A stretch of 64,000 nt of DNA. Origin: a virus. Location: positions 1 to 64,000 of the IMG/VR virus record IMGVR_UViG_3300033145_002563. One strand, 5' to 3'. Below, one piece after another: positions 63,840-64,000 of this stretch. How positions within the stretch are numbered: the stretch's first letter is position 1; each line of letters starts with the position of its first letter. Both the position numbers and the translations under genes were made by a program. Below the pieces are notes generated by a model. That model was given only the letters and a program-made list of their open reading frames with translations, ran no database searches and had not been told where the DNA came from.

Positions 63840-64000
63840 TTTTGTTTCTTCAACAACTTGATTCCATATCGTAAAATTTTTATTTGCAAGGCCCTGTCGG
63901 CGACCAAGTCGGCCCTGTCGACGGCGCTGTAGGCAGCTCTATAAGCACTGTGAGCAGCACTGTGAGCGCTGTTGGCAGCACTGTGGGCACTGTGGGCAGC
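63815..64000 (-). CDS. Ala/His/Ser repeat protein, 5' end outside window
   Basis: At least 61 codons, open to the right edge, stop TAA at 63815. The visible N-terminal part is a low-complexity AAHSAHSAANSAHSAAHSAY repeat; then VDRADLVADRALQIKILRYG. Phages commonly encode Ala-rich helical repeat proteins of unknown role. The last 8 codons read into the 86-bp element, so the native C-terminus is probably altered. Confidence 0.65.
   Translation of the reverse strand, partial: AAHSAHSAANSAHSAAHSAYRAAYSAVDRADLVADRALQIKILRYGIKLLKKQKSTTVSCK

Noticed and set aside
1-64000. Bacterial chromosome origin of the window
   Set aside because: No ribosomal, metabolic housekeeping or cell-division genes; instead a full phage-style replication set with small phage genes throughout. 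A prophage or giant-phage origin cannot be separated from the sequence alone.

Overview
The window looks like part of a large tailed-phage genome (or a phage-derived element), not a bacterial chromosome. Almost every gene lies on the minus strand in tight, often overlapping operons. The right half carries a phage-type replication and recombination set: a UDG-polA fusion, DnaB, DnaG, sliding clamp and loader, gp32-like SSB, RecA/UvsX, 5' exonuclease, and an SbcD plus split SbcC. Four genes carry inteins, and small phage proteins with strong Shine-Dalgarno sites are interspersed. No capsid, tail or terminase gene is visible. The sequence is AT-rich apart from a GC-richer insertion sequence near the right end. 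The host cannot be named from the sequence.

Layout, left to right. 1-27.7 kb is a surface-glycan or sugar-nucleotide cluster: WecA/MraY-type phosphosugar transferase, AsnB-like synthetase, methyltransferase, class III and DegT aminotransferases, NeuB, two NeuA-like cytidylyltransferases, two SDR epimerases, two radical-SAM enzymes, two sulfotransferases, and several glycosyltransferases. It probably makes and attaches a modified nonulosonic acid. Embedded in it is a Ycf35-DUF2997-Ycf46 ATPase module, interrupted by an IS200/IS605 tnpB element. 27.7-34.1 kb holds DUF3307, the two separated SbcC halves with SbcD, a second tnpB element with a truncated tnpA, and several small IS200/IS605-derived elements.

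34.1-36.4 kb is the most unusual locus. Three arrays of a 36-bp unit carry two conserved motifs separated by 9- and 10-nt unique spacers. They alternate with three genes, the first of which encodes an IS110/Nop-like protein with a helix-hairpin-helix and four CxxC pairs. Its form matches the recently reported TIGR-Tas (tandem interspaced guide RNA) systems, in a version lacking a recognisable nuclease. The cassette is bounded by a 22-bp direct repeat of the first bases of the SbcC-N gene, as if it had been inserted between two adjacent genes.

36.8-59.2 kb is the replication/recombination block. Three near-identical sigma70-like promoters with a palindrome between -35 and -10 are visible at 36.8, 56.1 and 59.2 kb. 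59.2-61.6 kb has small phage genes, including a FliS-like protein that seems to start at ACG, and a tRNA cluster (Tyr, Pro, and a degenerate tRNA-like sequence). 61.6-64 kb holds an IS1182-family element that cleanly splits a 95-codon phage gene, and the end of an Ala/His/Ser-repeat protein running off the right edge.

Mobile DNA dominates the accessory content: two tnpB elements, three identical-length 119-bp tnpA/tnpB-less derivatives, other deletion derivatives, a second family of small elements inserted at TTCAT, one IS1182 element, four inteins, and free-standing homing endonucleases, one of them nested out of frame inside an intein.
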